Assembly: GCA_001798595.1 (NCBI GenBank) | Contig: MGSS01000152.1 | Span: 13,397-50,666, forward strand | Origin: Deltaproteobacteria bacterium RIFCSPLOWO2_12_FULL_60_19 | GTDB taxonomy: Bacteria; Desulfobacterota; Binatia; UBA9968 | Reading direction: 5' to 3' | DNA length: 37,270 bases | Shown here: one piece after another, positions 29,522 through 36,953 of the stretch | Layout of the letters: every line of letters begins with the position of its first letter | Numbering within the stretch: the first letter of the stretch is position 1 | Position numbers and translations under genes: made by a program | Notes under the pieces: model-generated | Told to the model about the DNA's origin: nothing | The model's input: the letters and a program-made list of their open reading frames with translations, nothing else | Databases searched by the model: none

Positions 29522-30244
29522 CTACAGTCCCACGATTTTCCTGAGCGCGGTAATTTCCCGCGGGGAGAGCGAACGATACTCCCCCGGCCCCAACGAGCCC
29601 AGGCGCAGCGGCCCCATGCGGACGCGGACCAGCTTTTCGACGAAGTAGCCGAGCGTTTCGAACATCCGCCTGACTTCGCGGTATCGCCCCTCGTGGATTT
29701 CGATTTCCACCCAGGCCTTTTTGTGCAGCCGCTCCACCACGCTGACTTTGGCGGGCGCGGTCCACCCATCTTCCAGCCGAATCCCCTTTCTCAGCCGCTC
29801 CAGCTCGCTCTCCGAGGGATGGCCGCTGACTTTCACGCGATAGAGCTTGCGCACCCCGTAGCGCGGATGCGTAAGTCTCTGGGCAAGCGGTCCGTCGTTG
29901 GTCAGCAGCAGCAGGCCGGAGGAGTTGAAGTCCAGCCGCCCGACCGGAAAGAGACGCCCTTTTCTACCGAGCGACTCGAGCCAATGGCCGAGATCCGGGC
30001 GGCCTTGCGGATCGCGCATTGAAGTCAAAAGACCGGGAGGCTTATGGAATAAAATGTAACTCAGCGCGGGACGCGGGATGAGCTTGCCATCGACTTTGAT
30101 TTTGTCTCGATCGGCGTCGGCCTGCGAGCCCAACTGCTTCACCACCGCGCCGTTGACGGTCACGCGGCCCTGTTGAATCCACGTCTCCGCTTCCCGGCGG
30201 GAGGCCAGACCCGCGCGCGCGATGATCTTCTGCAAGCGCTCCAT
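29522..30244 (-). CDS. rluB: RsuA/RluB-family 23S/16S rRNA pseudouridine synthase
   Basis: 240 residues. N-terminal S4 RNA-binding domain (residues 1-60: MERLQKIIARAGLASRREAE) and a catalytic domain with Asp105 in VGRLDFNSSGLLLLTNDG. C-terminal YREVRRMFETLGYFVEKL is typical. It converts a uridine in rRNA to pseudouridine; RluB-type by length and by its place after scpA-scpB, though RsuA or RluF specificity cannot be excluded. Its stop faces the terminator of the fusion gene. It is separated from scpB by a palindromic stutter. Confidence 0.92.
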   Translation of the reverse strand: MERLQKIIARAGLASRREAETWIQQGRVTVNGAVVKQLGSQADADRDKIKVDGKLIPRPALSYILFHKPPGLLTSMRDPQGRPDLGHWLESLGRKGRLFPVGRLDFNSSGLLLLTNDGPLAQRLTHPRYGVRKLYRVKVSGHPSESELERLRKGIRLEDGWTAPAKVSVVERLHKKAWVEIEIHEGRYREVRRMFETLGYFVEKLVRVRMGPLRLGSLGPGEYRSLSPREITALRKIVGL

Positions 30245-30255
30245 GTTTAAAGACC

Positions 30256-30319
30256 GTCAGGGGTAAGGCGTCAGGGGTGAGGCGTCCCCACCCCTTACCC
30301 CTCACCTTTCACCCCTCAC
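30256..30319. repeat. GGGGTAAGGCGTCAGGGGTG stuttered palindrome
   Basis: GTCAGGGGTAAGGCGTCAGG and GGTGAGGCG words on the left are complemented by CCCCTTACCCCTCACC and CACCCCTCAC on the right. The final codons (REG) and stop of scpB lie in the right arm. Confidence 0.65.
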
Positions 30320-30881
30320 GATTAAGCGGTTGGGCTTCCGGGTCGGGTGGAGGCGGGGCCGCCATCTCCTCCATCTCTTTCAGCGTCGGCAGATGGCTCA
30401 AGTCTTTGAGGTTGAACAGTTCGAGGAACTCGGGCGTCGTGCCGTAGAGGAAAGGCCTCCCCGGTATATCCTTGCGCGCCACGATCCGGATCAGCCGCCG
30501 CTCCAACAGGGTCGCCACGACTCCATCGACGTCCACTCCGCGAACCGCCTCGATCTCCGCCCGCGTGATCGGTTGGCGGTAAGCGATGATCGCGAGCGTT
30601 TCGAGCGTCGCGCGCGTCATGCGCGCCGGTTTCTCCCGATAGAGCTTCTTCACCCATTCGGCGTTCTCCCGGGCGGTCCGTAGTTGATAGCCGCCGGCGA
30701 CCTCCGTCAGCCGAAAGCCCCGTCCCGCCGCGTCGTATTCGGAGATCAGCTCCTCGACGGCCGAGACAATCTCTTTTCGCTCGACGCCCGTGAGTATCTC
30801 TCCCAATTGCGCCGGCGTCAGCGGCCCCTCGGAAGCGAAAAACAGACTCTCCAAAACCGATTTCAACTGCTCACGCTCCAT
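30309..30881 (-). CDS. scpB: Segregation and condensation protein B
   Basis: 190 residues from the ATG at 30881, after GAGGGAG; the longer open frame to 31022 lies inside scpA. It has two winged-helix domains: KSVLESLFFASEGPLTPAQL at the start and MTRATLETLAIIAYRQPITR plus GRPFLYGTTPEFLELFNL in the second. ScpB is the kleisin-binding partner of the SMC-ScpAB chromosome condensin. It overlaps scpA by 11 bases. The C-terminal REG and stop are supplied by the adjacent stutter element, so the native tail may have been different. Confidence 0.95.
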   Translation of the reverse strand: MEREQLKSVLESLFFASEGPLTPAQLGEILTGVERKEIVSAVEELISEYDAAGRGFRLTEVAGGYQLRTARENAEWVKKLYREKPARMTRATLETLAIIAYRQPITRAEIEAVRGVDVDGVVATLLERRLIRIVARKDIPGRPFLYGTTPEFLELFNLKDLSHLPTLKEMEEMAAPPPPDPEAQPLNREG

Positions 30882-31641
30882 CGCCGTCTCCCTCGATCTC
30901 CTCCGTTGCGATCTTCTGCTGCACCTCTTCCAGCGGCGCCGCCAGTGCCAGGACGATGGGGCCGACAACCTCCTCCTGCCAGATTCGGATCGCGCGCATC
31001 TTGACCAGCTCCAGCATGGCAAGGAAGGTAACGATCACCTCCATGCGCGACGACGCCCCCTCGAAGACGCTCTGGAATACCACCTTCTCCTCCTGGCGCA
31101 GGCGGTCCAGCAGCTGGCTCATCTTCTCGCGCACGGAGACCTTCTCCAGCGCGACCTCGTGCACCGAGTCCTTCGGCAGACGGTCGAGCACCGTTCTCAG
31201 CGCCGAGATCAGATCGAACAGCGACACGCTCTCGAACCCGCCCGTCTCGACCTCCTCGGGCGGCTCCGGCGCGCGCGTGAAGACATCGCGCCTGAGAATA
31301 TCCCGCCGCGCCAGCTCTTCGGCGGCCTCTTTGAAGCGCTGGTATTCCAACAGCCGCCGCGCCAGCTCCGCGCGCGGATCGCCCTCTTCATCCTCCTCCA
31401 GGTCCGACTCGTCCGGCGGCAGCAGCATCCTCGACTTAATGTGGATCAGCGTTGCGGCCATCACCAGAAATTCTCCGGCGACGTCGAGGTTCAGGTCCCC
31501 CATCAGCTCGATCGTCGCCAGGTACTGCTCGGTGATCGGGGCGATCGGAATATCGGTGATGCTGACTTCGCTTTTCTTGATGAGGTGAAGCAGCAGGTCG
31601 AGAGGCCCCTCGAATATTTCCAGTTCGACTTTCGATGTCAT
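30871..31641 (-). CDS. scpA: Segregation and condensation protein A (kleisin)
   Basis: 256 residues. The N-terminal kleisin motif EIFEGPLDLLLHLIKKSEV, then AGEFLVMAATLIHIKSRMLL, and the C-terminal winged helix (VTFLAMLELVKMRAIRIWQE) are diagnostic. ScpA bridges SMC heads and binds ScpB. An acidic linker (ESDLEEDEEGD) lies near residue 80. The gene overlaps trpS upstream by four bases and scpB downstream by 11, a tightly coupled operon. Confidence 0.96.
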   Translation of the reverse strand: MTSKVELEIFEGPLDLLLHLIKKSEVSITDIPIAPITEQYLATIELMGDLNLDVAGEFLVMAATLIHIKSRMLLPPDESDLEEDEEGDPRAELARRLLEYQRFKEAAEELARRDILRRDVFTRAPEPPEEVETGGFESVSLFDLISALRTVLDRLPKDSVHEVALEKVSVREKMSQLLDRLRQEEKVVFQSVFEGASSRMEVIVTFLAMLELVKMRAIRIWQEEVVGPIVLALAAPLEEVQQKIATEEIEGDGDGA

Positions 31642-32615
31642 AACCCGACGGCGCTTCTCACCTGCTCCATCGTTTCAGCGGCTTTTTCCTGGGCGGCCCG
31701 GTTGCCCGCGGAGAGCGCGTCCTCCGCGTCGCCGGGCCGTCGATCGTACCCCGCTCTTTTTTCCTGAAACGGTTGAAGCTCCTCGACCACGTGCTTGATC
31801 ATGATTTTCTTACAATCGAGGCAGCCGATCCCGGCAGTGCGGCATCCTTTAGAAACGTAGTCGATCTCATCCGGCGTGCAATAAATTTTGTGCAGATTGA
31901 ACGCCGGGCATTTTTCCGGCTCGCCCGGGTCCTGACGCCGCACCCGGGCAGGATCGGTCATCATCCGGCTCAACTTCCGATCGATCTCCTTCGGCGAATC
32001 CGTAAGAAACACCGCGTTGCCGTAACTCTTGCTCATCTTTCGCCCGTCGAGGCCCGGCACTTTGGGGATTTCGGTCAAAAGAACTTCAGGCTCGGGAAAT
32101 ATTTGCCCGTAAAACTGGTTGAAGCGCCGGACAATCTCCCGCGTCAGCTCCAGGTGCGGCGCCTGATCCGCGCCCACCGGCACTTTATGCGCCTTGTACA
32201 TGACGATATCCGCCGCCTGCAGCACCGGATAGCCGAGAAAGCCGTAGGTCGAGAGGTCCTTGCCCACGATCTCCCGGATCTGTTCCTTGTAGGTCGGATT
32301 GCGCTCCAGCCACGGAACCGGCGTGATCATCGAAAGCAGCAGGTGAAGCTCGGCGTGCTGCTTGACCGCCGACTGGCGAAAGATCACGCAGCGCTTGGGG
32401 TCCAGGCCGACGCTCAGCCAATCCTTCATCATCTCCAGCCCGCTCTCCTGAATTCCCTGCGGCGTCGCATAGTCGGTCGTGAGCGCGTGCCAGTCGGCGA
32501 CGAAGAAAAAACACTGATAGCTCTCCTGCAGCCGGAGCCAGTTCTTAAGCGCCCCGTGGAGGTGGCCGAGATGAAGATTGCCCGTAGGGCGCATGCCGCT
32601 GACGATCGTCGCCAT
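31638..32615 (-). CDS. trpS: Tryptophan--tRNA ligase
   Basis: 325 residues, the bacterial TrpRS length. Class I signatures: the HIGH-type NLHLGHLHGAL (His15-His18) and GRKMSKSYGN (KMSKS, residues 193-197). An additional Cys-rich region near residues 250-270 (CRTAGIGCLDCKK) resembles the TrpRS subgroup that carries a metal or Fe-S site. It charges tRNA(Trp). The stop overlaps scpA by four bases. The M50 protease gene lies 11 bases upstream. Confidence 0.97.
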   Translation of the reverse strand: MATIVSGMRPTGNLHLGHLHGALKNWLRLQESYQCFFFVADWHALTTDYATPQGIQESGLEMMKDWLSVGLDPKRCVIFRQSAVKQHAELHLLLSMITPVPWLERNPTYKEQIREIVGKDLSTYGFLGYPVLQAADIVMYKAHKVPVGADQAPHLELTREIVRRFNQFYGQIFPEPEVLLTEIPKVPGLDGRKMSKSYGNAVFLTDSPKEIDRKLSRMMTDPARVRRQDPGEPEKCPAFNLHKIYCTPDEIDYVSKGCRTAGIGCLDCKKIMIKHVVEELQPFQEKRAGYDRRPGDAEDALSAGNRAAQEKAAETMEQVRSAVGL

Positions 32616-32626
32616 AGACTCTCTTT

Positions 32627-33286
32627 CTACAACAGTAGTTCGAAAATGCCGAGGAGAAAACGCACGGCCGGCCCCATCAGGGCGTCCAGCGCGTCGGTCA
32701 TCAGGAGAACCATGATAATCAGGAAACCGTACGGCTCCACCCGTGCCACGATCGAAGCGTGCGGCTCAGGCAAAAGCCCGACCAGGACGCGGCCACCGTC
32801 CAACGGCGGAACCGGAAAGGCGTTGAAGACCGCTAAAACGAGATTGATGATGATGCTGCCTTTCGCCATGAGTGCGAGCGGCATGATGACCGCCGCCGCG
32901 AGAGAGGACGAACCCGGGTCCAAGCCAATCAGCAGCTTCAAAGCCGCCAGGCTGCCGAACGCCAGCAGGATATTCGTCGCCGGCCCGGCGAGCGCGACCC
33001 AGATCATGTCCCGCTTGGGATTCTTCAGGTTATGGTAATTGACCGGCACGGGCTTGGCGTAGCCGAACAAGAAGGGCGCGCGGACCAGAATCAACAGAAG
33101 CGGCAAAATGATCGTCCCGAACAGGTCGATGTGCGGGATCGGATTGAGCGTCAATCTCCCCAGCTGCTTCGCCGTCGGGTCCCCCAGGCGGTTGGCGACC
33201 CAACCGTGCGCGACCTCGTGAAACACGATCGCCGCCAGGACAGGCAACGCCCAGATTGCAATCTGTTGTATCGTTTCCGCAACCAC
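32627..33286 (-). CDS. Site-2 protease (M50) family integral membrane protease
   Basis: 219 residues with about five or six membrane segments. Zinc motif HEVAH (residues 23-27) and the third ligand in NAFPVPPLDGG (residues 155-165). GTG start at 33286 with GAGG upstream. Members cut transmembrane substrates; this short form without PDZ is the type often found beside trpS and scpA. Eleven bases separate it from trpS, so it heads the operon to rluB. Its substrate is unknown. Confidence 0.93.
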   Translation of the reverse strand: MVAETIQQIAIWALPVLAAIVFHEVAHGWVANRLGDPTAKQLGRLTLNPIPHIDLFGTIILPLLLILVRAPFLFGYAKPVPVNYHNLKNPKRDMIWVALAGPATNILLAFGSLAALKLLIGLDPGSSSLAAAVIMPLALMAKGSIIINLVLAVFNAFPVPPLDGGRVLVGLLPEPHASIVARVEPYGFLIIMVLLMTDALDALMGPAVRFLLGIFELLL

Positions 33287-33377
33287 TCTCGCCTCGCTTT
33301 ATCTGTCGAAAATACGGGACTTATGGCGAAAACACAAGGAAAACTTCGCAGCGATCCTGCGACCGGCGCCGAGGGGA

Positions 33378-33911
33378 TCATTCAACAGGCGTCTCTGTGG
33401 ATGAAGCGGGCTGGACCATCGAGCGAGTCAGTTGGTGGACGATGCTCGATTCGCGTTTGTAGAAGCCTTCGGTGTGTAACGATTCACGCAGCTCGAGCAG
33501 CTCGTAGTCGAGGTGATGACAGATCTCATGAATGAAAGTTCGAAGCAAGGTCTTAAACGCAACGACCTGCTTTCGCTTGGCCGTGCGCATCCAGACCGTG
33601 ATCGTCGGCAGCGCCCCGCCCTACCGCACGCGATAGAGGCCGTGCAGCTCTCCCCACCGGCGCGACGGGCGAGTCGCCAGCACTTCGACGCGCACCGGAG
33701 CGATTCTAAAACTCTTCGCCAGCGCGCTCGCCAATCCCTGGCAGGCCTCCTCCACGATTCGGCGATCGTCGCGCACCAGCGCCTGCGCGACGCCATCCAC
33801 CAGACAGTCGAGCGCCGGGATCGCCGGCAGGCGAATGGCGGCAATCTCGTCGCTGCGCTGGTAAACGCGCTGCTGCGTTCGATTCAAGCGGCGGTAGTAG
33901 GCGAAGGGCAT
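33378..33911 (-). pseudogene. HExxH metallopeptidase-like gene interrupted by one amber codon
   Basis: A single minus-strand frame runs from the ATG at 33911 to the stop at 33378 and is broken only by TAG at 33623-33621. Upstream part: MPFAYYRRLNRTQQRVYQRS to RRWGELHGLYRVR. Downstream part, same frame: ITVWMRTAKRKQVVAFKTLL, then RTFIHEICHHLDYELLELR with a zinc-type HExxHH, and HTEGFYKRESS. The continuity in both sense and phase shows one 177-codon gene. It could be a recent pseudogene, a sequencing error or a readthrough codon. It is a small zinc-peptidase-like protein of unknown role, in the conserved xerD-M50 neighbourhood. Confidence 0.75.
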
Positions 33912-33962
33912 GACTCTGGGACGAGCTAGAAGCTAAGACTGAAGAAATTTCCGTAACCGCTA

Positions 33963-34084
33963 AACTCCATGACTCCGAGTTGGACAAAATGTCCAGCCAT
34001 ACTTGGAAACCGCCCGCGCGTTGACATAGAAGGGCGTTATCGGATACTCTCTCCTCCGAAACGGCGATCCGAACGGGCTCGACC
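33963..34084. repeat. 122-bp direct repeat, copy 1
   Basis: Aligns over its whole length with 36808-36929 without gaps; I count 26 mismatches (about 79% identity). A 26-bp core beginning TATCGGATACTCTCTCCTCC is identical in both. On the minus strand the frame beginning VEPVRIAVSEERVSD parallels that of copy 2 but has no start codon. Confidence 0.75.
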
Positions 34085-34377
34085 TATTTCCTCCGGTCAC
34101 TTGAGCCCCTCAAGGGATGCGGCGGCGCGGGGTCGCCGGGAAAAATCCGGCGCTTCGAGCTTGTAGTCGAAAAACAAATTCCTGTCACTTAAAGCAAAAT
34201 ACTACGGCAGTAAAACGCGGTCTTCAATGGAGCTTCTTGCAATGCCTCGTCGTTTTAAATAGCATCCCGCGTGATAGCTTACGTGACGGCTTTTTGTTTT
34301 CGAAAATCGCCGGCTCTTTAACCGGGAAACCTTCACTCCGATCAACATCGTCATAATCATTTTTATGGAGGGTTACG
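34085..34377. other. Gene-free leader before the cyclodeaminase gene
   Basis: Nothing certain. A minus-strand frame without ATG ending at 34097 (NLFFDYKLEAPDF ... ASLEGLK) looks like the last residues of a lost gene and is followed by GGAGGA just before repeat copy 1. No convincing promoter for the cyclodeaminase gene is seen; GGAGGG lies five bases before its ATG. Confidence 0.3.
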
Positions 34378-35472
34378 ATGCTGCTCATCAATAATCAAGA
34401 GGTTGAGAGCTTGCTGCCGATGAAAGACTGCGTCGAAGTCATCGAAGAGGCCTACCGGGAGCTCGGCGCCGGTCTCGCAGCCAATTTCCCCGAGGGCGGA
34501 CGAATGGACGTGCAGGCTCCCTCGCCGGGGGACCAGCCGGAGAGATGCTATATTTGGGGAGGGCTCGCGGGAGTCATTCCCAAGAGGGAAATCTTCGCGC
34601 TACGAATCAAAAGCGATATCCGATACCCGGAGCTCAATATAAACGGCGTGCCGACGCATAAGAAGTTTTGCATAGAGCCGGGGACATACTGCGGCCTGGT
34701 GTTGTTGTTCAGCACTCGAAACGCGGAGCCTCTGGCGATCATCAACGACGGCGTCATCCAACACCTGCGTGTCGCGGCTACCAGCGGAGTGGCCGGTAAA
34801 TTCTTGGCCCGCAAGAACAGCGAAACCCTCGGCATGATAGGCTCGGGCGGAATGGCCGGAACCCACGCCCTTGCCTTTTGCGCGGTGCTACCGATCAAGC
34901 ACATCAAGGTCTTCAGTCCCACCCCTGCACATCGGTTGGAGTTTGCGCGGAAAATATCCGACCGGATCGGCATCAAAGTCGACGCGGTGGATACAGCAGA
35001 AGAGGCCGTGAAAGGCGTGGACGTTCTTTCCAGTTGTACGGATTCACTCTCTCAAGTAGTCAAGGCGAGCTGGCTGGAGCCTGGAATGCACGTTGCCTGC
35101 GTGCTTCCCTTCGAAGTCGAGCCAGAGGCTGTAAAGAAAGCCGACGTCGTGGTGCGGCATCTCAACGGCGGCGCGGTGGGCGTGAAAGCGGCGGCGGCCG
35201 AATTAAACGAGCACGAACGCGTCCGGCGAAAACTCTATGAGCAGTACGGACCTCCATTGGAAGAACGACGGGATTTGCCCACGCTGGCTGAGATCATGAG
35301 CGGCAAGAAACCCGGAAGAACCGGCGATCGCCAGATAACGTATTTCCATAATGTGCCGGGCTCCGGAATTCAGTTTGCCGCCGTCGGCGCGAGGATATTG
35401 GAATTAGCCAAGAAAGCGGGAGTCGGCAAGGAGCTTCCGACAGACTGGTTCCTGCAAAATATTCGCGACTAG
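34378..35472 (+). CDS. Ornithine cyclodeaminase / mu-crystallin family protein
   Basis: 364 residues, slightly longer than typical (about 320-350). NAD-binding Rossmann motif GMIGSGGMAG (residues 152-161), preceded by the family signature HLRVAATSGVAGKFLARK. N-terminal substrate region MLLINNQEVESLLPM, with RIKSDI at about 76-81. The family includes ornithine cyclodeaminase, ketimine reductase, alanine dehydrogenase and lysine cyclodeaminase; specificity is not clear. GGAGGG lies five bases before the ATG. It is probably co-transcribed with the binding-protein gene 16 bases downstream, and lies between the two 122-bp direct repeats. Confidence 0.88.
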   Translation: MLLINNQEVESLLPMKDCVEVIEEAYRELGAGLAANFPEGGRMDVQAPSPGDQPERCYIWGGLAGVIPKREIFALRIKSDIRYPELNINGVPTHKKFCIEPGTYCGLVLLFSTRNAEPLAIINDGVIQHLRVAATSGVAGKFLARKNSETLGMIGSGGMAGTHALAFCAVLPIKHIKVFSPTPAHRLEFARKISDRIGIKVDAVDTAEEAVKGVDVLSSCTDSLSQVVKASWLEPGMHVACVLPFEVEPEAVKKADVVVRHLNGGAVGVKAAAAELNEHERVRRKLYEQYGPPLEERRDLPTLAEIMSGKKPGRTGDRQITYFHNVPGSGIQFAAVGARILELAKKAGVGKELPTDWFLQNIRD

Positions 35473-35488
35473 AGCAAGGGAATCAAAA

Positions 35489-36532
35489 TTGAAACCCAGG
35501 CATTCTTTTCGGATATCGATTCCGGGCGATGACTCAAAAACCCCGTTCGGCGTGTTACTTCTCCTATCGGCCGTCCTTTCTCTCCCGCTTTTTTCTGTAC
35601 GAGGCGAGGCGCAGGAAATCAGAAAAGTTCACGTCGCTGTGCCCGGGATCTCTCCGGGAGCGGCGAGCGCTTTCGTCATCGCCAGGGAGATGGGGTATTA
35701 CCGCGAGGAAGGCTTGCAGGCGGAGCTTGTCGTGATGCCCGCCGCCCTGAGCGCGCAAGCCTTAATCGGTGGCAGCGTAGAATTTACCAGCGCTGGCGGA
35801 GCCGTGCTCCCGCCTGCGCTTCGCGGTGCTCCGCTGCGATTTCTTTTTACCGCGTTCTACCGGCCTATGTACTGGCTTTTTTCCAAGCCCGAGCTTCGCA
35901 CCATAAAAAGCCTGAAGGGAAGAAAAGTCGGAGTCTCCAGCATCGGCAGCGGGCCGGATTCCCTGCTACGACAAATCCTGAAAGACAACGGAATGGACGG
36001 CGGGCGGGACGTAACGGTCATGGCCCTGGGCGCGAGCACCGCGCGGTTTTACGCCTTACAGGCGGGATCCGTGGATGCTTCGATGCTCGGTATTCCCGCC
36101 AACCTCATGGCCCAAGACGCGGGGTATAACGAGCTTATCTCATTCATCCGGCAGGAGTTCCTTGAGTTCCAGGGGAACATTGTCGCGCGAGAAGCGCTGC
36201 AGCAATCCGAGCCCGCCCTGATCGAAAAATTTCTTCGAGGCACCCTCAAAGGATTTCTGTACTACCGAGCCAACCGTTCGGGAACGATCAAGATATTCAG
36301 CCGTTTTATGAAAATAAGCGAAGACCAAATGGCCCGAATCTACGATTCGATTCTGCTTGGGCTTACCCACGATGGGACGGTGAGCGAGGAACTGCAGAAA
36401 AAATCCGTTGAGCACATTCTGGAAAGGGTCGGACTCAAAGAGCCCCCGCCTATGGACAGGATTTTCAACTACGGGCTGAGTAAAAAGATATACGACGAGT
36501 TGCAAATCAAAGGTTGGAAACCGGGTCGTTAG
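35489..36532 (+). CDS. NMT1/SsuA-type ABC transporter substrate-binding protein
   Basis: 347 residues from a TTG at 35489, with AAGGG upstream. It has a signal peptide with a long N-region (about residues 1-41, hydrophobic GVLLLLSAVLSLPLFSV, cleavage near GEAQ). Mature landmarks: VHVAVPGISPGAASAFVIA, EMGYYREEGLQAELV, ALIGGSVEFTSAGG and SLKGRKVGVSSIGSGPDSLL. The same family as the protein at 20739 but clearly diverged. It follows the cyclodeaminase-like gene by 16 bases; together they suggest uptake and conversion of an amino-acid-like or imine compound (inference). No permease or ATPase is adjacent. Confidence 0.88.
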   Translation: MKPRHSFRISIPGDDSKTPFGVLLLLSAVLSLPLFSVRGEAQEIRKVHVAVPGISPGAASAFVIAREMGYYREEGLQAELVVMPAALSAQALIGGSVEFTSAGGAVLPPALRGAPLRFLFTAFYRPMYWLFSKPELRTIKSLKGRKVGVSSIGSGPDSLLRQILKDNGMDGGRDVTVMALGASTARFYALQAGSVDASMLGIPANLMAQDAGYNELISFIRQEFLEFQGNIVAREALQQSEPALIEKFLRGTLKGFLYYRANRSGTIKIFSRFMKISEDQMARIYDSILLGLTHDGTVSEELQKKSVEHILERVGLKEPPPMDRIFNYGLSKKIYDELQIKGWKPGR

Positions 36533-36608
36533 GATATGCGGTCGCCTGAAGAATCGAATAGTTCCCGGATTGAAGCGAGCCATCGTTAAAGGATAGCCTT
36601 CGCCGGCG

Positions 36609-36692
36609 AAGACGATCATCAGCTTCATTGACCAACCTGACCTGATTCAAAAAATCCTTGCGCGCTTCGGTCTATGGGAAGAGTGTACTTAG
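36609..36692 (+). pseudogene. C-terminal remnant of an IS91-type transposase
   Basis: The frame KTIISFIDQPDLIQKILARF then GLWEECT and stop (36690-36692) resembles the conserved tail (IIAFIxxxxVIEKILxHLGLW) of IS91-like transposases, as I recall it. A stop codon lies just upstream and no other part of the gene remains. It indicates past transposition in the segment between the 122-bp direct repeats. Confidence 0.5.
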
Positions 36693-36807
36693 AAAAATGC
36701 TTGGTGGGTATATGACCTTTACTTGGAAGTTCTAATTGGCGAAAGGCAACAATGGAAGGCTTGAAAAAAGAGATCACTCTCGACTCATCCTATTCTCAGT
36801 TGGCCTG

Positions 36808-36929
36808 AACTCCATTACTCCAACCTGGGGCAAATGTCCATTTCTATCTGGAAACCGCCCACAAGTTCACATACGAGCGCCCTATCGGATACTCTCTCCT
36901 CCGAAACGCTAATCCGAACCGGCTCGACC
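36808..36929. repeat. 122-bp direct repeat, copy 2
   Basis: Ungapped match to 33963-34084 (about 79%). It starts 24 bases beyond the xerD stop codon and overlaps the 40-residue frame at 36815-36937. Confidence 0.75.
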
Positions 36930-36937
36930 CCACTCAT
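36815..36937 (-). CDS. 40-residue possible small gene downstream of xerD
   Basis: ATG at 36937, stop TAA at 36817-36815; the peptide begins MSGVEPVRISVSEERVSDRA and ends MDICPRLE. It begins 16 bases after the xerD stop. The same frame, without a start codon, is present in repeat copy 1. The first 16 shared codons are nearly identical; later ones differ mostly by amino-acid-changing substitutions, so selection for protein sequence is not demonstrated. No RBS is obvious. Not recognised. Confidence 0.35.
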   Translation of the reverse strand: MSGVEPVRISVSEERVSDRALVCELVGGFQIEMDICPRLE

Positions 36938-36953
36938 AGGACGCCAATCCGGA

